11,443 nt of DNA, taken from assembly GCA_029256645.1 (NCBI GenBank), contig JAQSXM010000067.1:1-11443 (forward strand), given 5' to 3'. This document shows, piece by piece, positions 6,917 to 11,443 of the stretch. Source of the stretch: Sporomusa sp. GTDB lineage: Bacteria > Bacillota_C > Negativicutes > Sporomusales > Sporomusaceae. Position numbers and translations under genes: made by a program. Each line of letters starts with the position of its first letter. The first letter of the stretch is position 1. The notes under the pieces are model-generated. The model had not been told where the DNA came from, did not search any database, and worked only from the letters and a program-made list of their open reading frames with translations.

Positions 6917-6950
6917 TCACCTGCTTAAGTGACAAGGTAAATTCCTTTAC
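6917..6950 (-). promoter_or_regulatory. Two small hairpins in the ylxM leader, one covering the ribosome site
   Basis: In the ~39-nt leader of the ylxM operon, GTAAA-GGAA-TTTAC (6937-6950) is a 5-bp hairpin capped by a GNRA-type loop. TCACTT-AAGC-AGGTGA (6917-6932) is a 6-bp hairpin with one wobble whose right arm is the ylxM ribosome site. Both are short and could be chance, but the second could lower ylxM initiation. Confidence 0.3.
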
Positions 6951-6957
6951 ACCACAG

Positions 6958-6986
6958 ATTATATCTAAAACAACAAAGCATGTCAA
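6958..6986 (-). promoter_or_regulatory. Perfect-consensus sigma-A promoter of the ylxM-ffh operon
   Basis: Minus strand -35 TTGACA (6981-6986), 17-bp spacer, -10 TATAAT (6958-6963): every position matches the consensus. It begins only six bases after the ftsY stop codon, with transcription starting near 6951. It should give strong, constitutive expression of ylxM, ffh, rpsP and the genes that follow, on top of read-through from smc-ftsY. Confidence 0.92.
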
Positions 6987-6992
6987 GTAAAA

Positions 6993-7910
6993 TTACTTGT
7001 CGGCAAATAGAGCACCGGCAAATTCAGCAGCATCAAACGGCCGGAGATCGTTTACACCTTCACCCACCCCAACCCATTTAACCGGTAAACTAAGCTCATT
7101 ATTAATAGCAATTACCACGCCACCCTTGGCTGTACCGTCTAATTTAGTCAATACTACACCAGATAGCTTTACCGCATCACCGAACAGTTTTGCTTGATTA
7201 ATCGCATTTTGACCGGTAGTAGCATCAAGCACCAGTAAAGTCTCATGCGGCGCATCAGGTATTTCTTTAGCGATTACCCGGTTAATCTTTTTCAGTTCTT
7301 CCATCAAATTTGATTTAGTATGCAGGCGTCCGGCTGTATCAATAATAACTATATCAACTTTACGTGCTTTAGCAGCTTGAACTGCATCAAAGGCTACCGC
7401 TGCCGGATCAGACCCTTCAGCATGCTTAATCACTTCAGTACCTGTCCGCTGCCCCCAGATTTCCAGCTGATCAATAGCGGCCGCCCGAAAGGTATCAGCG
7501 GCTGCAATGAGAACCTTTTTTCCTTCTTCATGATAATAGCTGGCTAACTTACCAATTGTAGTTGTTTTGCCAACACCATTGACGCCAACAATTAACATAA
7601 CGACTGGCGGCTTGTAAAAAACTGGCTCAGCCTGAGCTTTACTCAGCAGCATCGCACTGATTTTAGTTTTTAAAAATGGCTGAAGATCATCTGGTGAATT
7701 AATCTCTTTACTCTTAATACCACTACGGATTTCTGTCATTAATCTGGCAGTAGTTGGTACACCAACATCTGCTGATAGCAATAGGGCCTCTAAGTCATCA
7801 AGAAATTCATCATCAATAGTAGCATAGCCAATTACCAACTGCTCAATTTTTTCAGTAAAACTTTTCCTGGTCTTTTCCAGGCCAGCTTTTAATTTATCAA
7901 AAAAACCCAT
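6993..7910 (-). CDS. ftsY: Signal recognition particle receptor FtsY
   Basis: FtsY is the membrane-associated SRP receptor GTPase that pairs with Ffh to hand ribosomes to the Sec channel. Counting from MGFFDKLK (305 residues), it has the N domain (about 1-90), GVNGVGKT (109-116), [11 protein letters not shown] (139-149), DTAGR (191-195), [10 protein letters not shown] (255-264) and the closing [13 protein letters not shown]. It lacks the long acidic A domain of E. coli FtsY, as usual in Firmicutes, and keeps a short amphipathic N-terminus that could touch the membrane. The GGGGG ribosome site is 9 nt before the ATG at 7908-7910 but only 3 nt before the ATG at 7914-7916, so I chose the former; the longer form would add Met-Val. 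It follows smc by about 36 nt, in one operon. Confidence 0.96.
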   Translation of the reverse strand: MGFFDKLKAGLEKTRKSFTEKIEQLVIGYATIDDEFLDDLEALLLSADVGVPTTARLMTEIRSGIKSKEINSPDDLQPFLKTKISAMLLSKAQAEPVFYKPPVVMLIVGVNGVGKTTTIGKLASYYHEEGKKVLIAAADTFRAAAIDQLEIWGQRTGTEVIKHAEGSDPAAVAFDAVQAAKARKVDIVIIDTAGRLHTKSNLMEELKKINRVIAKEIPDAPHETLLVLDATTGQNAINQAKLFGDAVKLSGVVLTKLDGTAKGGVVIAINNELSLPVKWVGVGEGVNDLRPFDAAEFAGALFADK

Positions 7911-7946
7911 CACCATATTCCCCCAAACTATTTAAAGACTTATTTA

Positions 7947-10900
7947 TTATCCTGCTCTGTCCATAAATTTCACCGAAATCAGCCGGGATATTCCAGACTC
8001 CTCCATTGTTACTCCATGCAATACACCAGCTGCCTCCATAGTACCCTTCCGGTGAGTAACTACAATGAATTGGGTACTTTGAGCATAATCCCGTAAAAAT
8101 TCGCTGAAGCGCTGCACATTAGCTTCATCCAGCGCGGCATCAATCTCATCTACTACACAAAATGGTGCTGGTCGGTATGTCAAAATGGCAAACAAAAGGG
8201 CAATTACGGTAAGTGCCCTCTCACCGCCTGATAAAAGTGCCAGATTTTGCAACTTCTTTCCCGGGGGCTGCACAATAATATCTATTCCGGTTTCAAGAAC
8301 ATTACCTGGCTCGATAAGTACAAGCTCTGCCCGCCCGCCACCAAATAATCGAATGAAAACCTCCCCAAAATACTGGCTTATCGCTTTAAACGCTATGTTG
8401 AACTGGCGTGACATAGTAGTATCGATATCTTTAATTACTGATGTCAAGTAATCCTTAGCCTGCATTAAATCAGTTGACTGCTCTTGCAAGAAATTATAGC
8501 GTTCCTGAACCTTATTGTATTCATCAATAGCCGTAGGATTTATTGGCCCAAGTTCAGCAATTTGGCTTTCAGCGTGCGCGATCATTCGCAATAACTGCTC
8601 AATAGAATCTTGCTTCCTCAGCTCACGAGCCGCTTCAATCGTTAATGCCAGCTGCCCGGTAAGCTGATCGTAACAATTCGTTGTTTCATACTTATATTTA
8701 GTTATAAGAAGATCTATTTCATGAAGACGTGCTTGCAAGTCGCTGCTTTGCCGGCGTAACTCTTTTAGTTCTTTATCTAACCGCTGTGAATTTACCAGTA
8801 ATTCCATTTTGGCGGCATAATACACCTGCCGGACTTCTGCTAATTGGCCTTTCGTAATCACCAGTTTCTCCTTGCACTCTGCTAATGAAGCAAGTTCAGT
8901 CTGAGCTTGTCCAATCTCAGCCTGAAGCTGGTTTTCTTCGGTTCTAAGTCGGGTAAGGTCAATCTCCAGGGAGACATGTGTCTGTTTGTATTGCTCACTG
9001 GCAGAACGGATAGCCGCCATATCCTGGGATACAACACTTACCTTAATCTTGGCATCAGTTAACGCTTCATTTAAGGCCTGCTGCTCATCTTTAACAGTCT
9101 TAAGTTTATTTTGCCAATCGGCAACCTTAGACTTATGACTAATTTCCCGTGTTTCCAGCAAAACAATAGCTGCTTTACTATCCTCAATTCTTTGTAGACA
9201 CTGGCAACGCTCATGCCGGCACTCGGCGATTTCGTCACTTACACTCTTAAGCATCAGCTCACATCTCGCGGCATCAACTCCAGCCTTGTCTATATAAATA
9301 GCTAACTCAGCCTGGCGAAGCTCTGCCTCGTTAGATTTGCCTTCAAGACCGGTAAGTTTAGAATTAATCTCTGTAATGGCAGTAATTATAGCCGTTTTTT
9401 CTTGTTCATTTAATAGTAGTTTTTCCTTTAAGGACGCTAAATCCTGTTTAAGTACAGCAATTTCATTATTTCGGGAAATAAAGCTTGCTTCTTTTCTTCC
9501 TACACTGCCGCCAGTCAGTGATCCCCCGGGATTCACAATTTCACCATCAAGTGTAACAATCCTAGCCGAAAAACCACCACTACGGGCAATTCTAAGTGCA
9601 TCATCAATTGTTTTAGCAATGATTATCCGGCCTAAGAGATAATTAATTACTGGCCTGTACCGGTCATCAACACTAACTACATCAGCAGCAAAACCAAGCG
9701 CGCCTGACTGACTGGCAGCTAATATCTCCGCTTCTCTAGGTTTTGACAATCGGATTGTATTTAATGGTAGAAAAGTTGCCCTACCCAGATTTTTCATTTT
9801 TAAAAAACTAATAGCCTGTTTAGCTGTTTGATCGGTATCTGTAACAAGATGCTGCTGAGCACCCCCGAGAGCTACCTCAATGGCATTAATATATTTATCC
9901 GGAACTGATATCAGTTGGGCAACAGCACCGCAAATACCATTACGCCAGGAATCCTGATTCTTTAATATCCCTTTTATAGCCCGTCCAAATCCCTCTAATT
10001 CATACTGCATGCTAGCCAGAACATTTAGACGAGAAGAAGTCTCATTCACACTACTGCTGAGCTGCTGTTCAGCATCTGATACATTCTTCAAATTATGTTC
10101 TAAAGGAATTAGCTCCTGCCGCAAAGATGCCACCTGTCTTTTTAACGCCTGTTGCTCAGTAGCGAGAGAATTCATTTCGTTCTGCAACTCAATTTTCCTA
10201 GCATTAAACTCAGACTGTTGCTGCATATAATTAGTATATTCGTCATTAAGCTTATTCTGTCTTACCGCTAAAGCAGCCAAATCACGCTCATGGATATGCA
10301 GGTTGTTGCGTTCGTTAACAGACTGTTGTAAATGGTCAAACGACTCTTCCTGACCAGCTGCAATTTGCTGCTCAATCTGCCTGATAGCGGCAATAAATTG
10401 ATCATTCTGGTTGTTCCTGTCAGTTATCTCTTGTTGAATAACAAGAAATTGCTGTTGTTTAGTTGCCAGATTGCTCTGTAGTTCAGCTAACCTGGCCTCT
10501 GCTGCTTCGTGCTCAGCCACAAGCCGTATTGCAGCATCATTGAGACGCGCTTTAGCCTTCCGCCCCTGCTCAATCCGTTCACTCAGTATTCCACCCCGAC
10601 TATCAAGCCGTTCCACTTCCGTGGCAACCTCATTAATCTCTTTATCTGTGTGAACAATTTTTTCATCGGTTTGGGCAATCTTAAGCAACAATGCCTCTTT
10701 TTCGTTATCAGCTGAAACTAACCGGGTATTTGCAGCAATGCTGCGGTCAGTTAAGTGGGTTTGCTCCAGATTAGCGCTTGCAACCAGCCGTTCTGCTTTT
10801 TCCAAGCGTTCCAGCAGTACTGTAGCTTGGCAGGCTATCAGCTCAGTGTTTAGCTTGTTAAAAGCGTCGGTCCTGGCTGCACTTTCTTTTAACGGCTCAA

Positions 10901-11443
10901 GCTGGCTTTCCAACTCAGCAGTAATATCTTTAACCCTGGTGAGATTCTGCTCTGTATCATCCAGTTTACGCAAAGCTTCACGTTTACGTTGTTTATATTT
11001 AGTTATACCGGCTGCTTCTTCAAATAATAACCGCCGTTCCTCCGGCTTGCTGCTTAATATTTCGTCAACCTTGTTTTGCCCTATTACGGTCATCGACTCA
11101 CGCCCAAGCCCGGTGTCAGCCAGCATGTCATGGATATCCTTCAGACGACAGGCCGTTTTATTAATATAATATTCACTGTCTCCTGATCTAAATACGCGTC
11201 TTGTGATTGTAACCTCATTGAAGTCTAACGGCAATCTCCCGTCACTGTTATCAAAAACCAGCGAGACTTCCGCTACTCCTAACGGCCTGCGGTTAGCGCT
11301 TCCTACAAATATGACATCTTCCATCTTAGTACCCCGCAAGGTACGAAGACTCTGTTCACCAAGCGCCCAGCGAATAGCATCAGAGATATTACTTTTACCG
11401 CTACCGTTTGGACCGACAATCGCGGTTATTCCTCGCCCAAACT
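7947..11443 (-). CDS. smc: Chromosome partition protein Smc (5' end outside window)
   Basis: Smc is the ATPase of the ScpAB-Smc condensin that organises and segregates the chromosome. About 1164 residues are visible and the N-terminal ~20-odd are beyond the right edge; the frame is open to the edge. In order, the features are: Walker A GPNGSGKS (11391-11414); a long Gln/Glu/Lys-rich coiled coil; the hinge (about 9480-9990) with the glycine block PGGSLTGGSVGR; and a second coiled coil. The C-terminal head follows, with signature LSGGERALT (near 8215-8235) and Walker B FCVVDEIDAALDEANV (near 8115-8165). The implied full length of ~1186 is standard. No frameshift or stop interrupts it. It precedes ftsY in the same operon, as in Bacillus. 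Confidence 0.98.
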   Translation of the reverse strand, partial: FGRGITAIVGPNGSGKSNISDAIRWALGEQSLRTLRGTKMEDVIFVGSANRRPLGVAEVSLVFDNSDGRLPLDFNEVTITRRVFRSGDSEYYINKTACRLKDIHDMLADTGLGRESMTVIGQNKVDEILSSKPEERRLLFEEAAGITKYKQRKREALRKLDDTEQNLTRVKDITAELESQLEPLKESAARTDAFNKLNTELIACQATVLLERLEKAERLVASANLEQTHLTDRSIAANTRLVSADNEKEALLLKIAQTDEKIVHTDKEINEVATEVERLDSRGGILSERIEQGRKAKARLNDAAIRLVAEHEAAEARLAELQSNLATKQQQFLVIQQEITDRNNQNDQFIAAIRQIEQQIAAGQEESFDHLQQSVNERNNLHIHERDLAALAVRQNKLNDEYTNYMQQQSEFNARKIELQNEMNSLATEQQALKRQVASLRQELIPLEHNLKNVSDAEQQLSSSVNETSSRLNVLASMQYELEGFGRAIKGILKNQDSWRNGICGAVAQLISVPDKYINAIEVALGGAQQHLVTDTDQTAKQAISFLKMKNLGRATFLPLNTIRLSKPREAEILAASQSGALGFAADVVSVDDRYRPVINYLLGRIIIAKTIDDALRIARSGGFSARIVTLDGEIVNPGGSLTGGSVGRKEASFISRNNEIAVLKQDLASLKEKLLLNEQEKTAIITAITEINSKLTGLEGKSNEAELRQAELAIYIDKAGVDAARCELMLKSVSDEIAECRHERCQCLQRIEDSKAAIVLLETREISHKSKVADWQNKLKTVKDEQQALNEALTDAKIKVSVVSQDMAAIRSASEQYKQTHVSLEIDLTRLRTEENQLQAEIGQAQTELASLAECKEKLVITKGQLAEVRQVYYAAKMELLVNSQRLDKELKELRRQSSDLQARLHEIDLLITKYKYETTNCYDQLTGQLALTIEAARELRKQDSIEQLLRMIAHAESQIAELGPINPTAIDEYNKVQERYNFLQEQSTDLMQAKDYLTSVIKDIDTTMSRQFNIAFKAISQYFGEVFIRLFGGGRAELVLIEPGNVLETGIDIIVQPPGKKLQNLALLSGGERALTVIALLFAILTYRPAPFCVVDEIDAALDEANVQRFSEFLRDYAQSTQFIVVTHRKGTMEAAGVLHGVTMEESGISRLISVKFMDRAG

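Noticed and set aside
10738..11169. Long plus-strand open frame (143 codons) opposite smc, and similar plus-strand frames at 1866-2180, 3541-3819 and 9337-9642
   Set aside because: All lie antisense to well-supported conserved genes, have no family match, no good ribosome site and low-complexity Ser/Leu-rich translations typical of reversed coding sequence.
7947..11443. Search for a disruption, inserted domain or unusual hinge in smc
   Set aside because: Head motifs, hinge glycines and coiled-coil composition are all as expected and the frame is intact, so nothing beyond an ordinary Smc is supported.
1..11443. Mobile elements, CRISPR arrays, tRNA or rRNA genes, defence or biosynthetic clusters
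   Set aside because: No direct repeats, spacers, transposase, integrase or RNA gene signatures were seen; coding is continuous and fully explained by conserved housekeeping genes.

Overview
The window is a tightly packed block of conserved housekeeping genes, all transcribed leftward (minus strand). In transcription order it reads smc, ftsY, ylxM, ffh, rpsP, khpA (ylqC), ylqD, rimM, trmD, a COG4752-type SPOUT RNA methyltransferase, rplS, lepB, rbgA (ylqF) and rnhB. Both end genes are cut: smc lacks its first ~20-odd codons at the right edge, and rnhB shows only its N-terminal ~61 codons at the left edge. There is no gene-free stretch over 300 bases.

The gene order, the strong AGGAGG-type ribosome sites, the GTG and TTG starts, YlxM and YlqD, the FtsY without an acidic domain and the circularly permuted GTPase RbgA all point to a low-to-mid GC Firmicute. 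The COG4752 methyltransferase between trmD and rplS, and the style of the RNase HII N-terminus, suggest the Clostridia/Negativicutes side, perhaps a Sporomusa-like organism. That last step is inference from memory of family sequences.

Layout from right to left: (1) smc-ftsY, chromosome organisation plus the SRP receptor; (2) a perfect-consensus sigma-A promoter (TTGACA, 17 bp, TATAAT) just after ftsY, opening ylxM-ffh-rpsP-khpA-ylqD-rimM-trmD-methyltransferase, which covers SRP targeting, a 30S protein, its assembly factor RimM, an RNA chaperone and tRNA/RNA methylation; (3) rplS with its own promoter, a structured leader that resembles an L19 leader, and its own intrinsic terminator; (4) lepB-rbgA, signal peptidase and 50S assembly GTPase, then a weaker terminator-like hairpin and rnhB.

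The genes share two themes: making ribosomes (S16, L19, RimM, TrmD, RbgA, KhpA) and moving proteins to the membrane (Ffh, FtsY, YlxM, LepB). I found no mobile element, tRNA, rRNA, CRISPR array, defence system or biosynthetic cluster, and no clearly new multi-gene system. The points worth a second look are modest: the second SPOUT methyltransferase and YlqD, both of unsettled function; the regulatory RNA candidates before rplS and ylxM; the lack of an obvious promoter for lepB; and the rbgA-rnhB spacer, which stays open in one frame and carries a possible short repeat.
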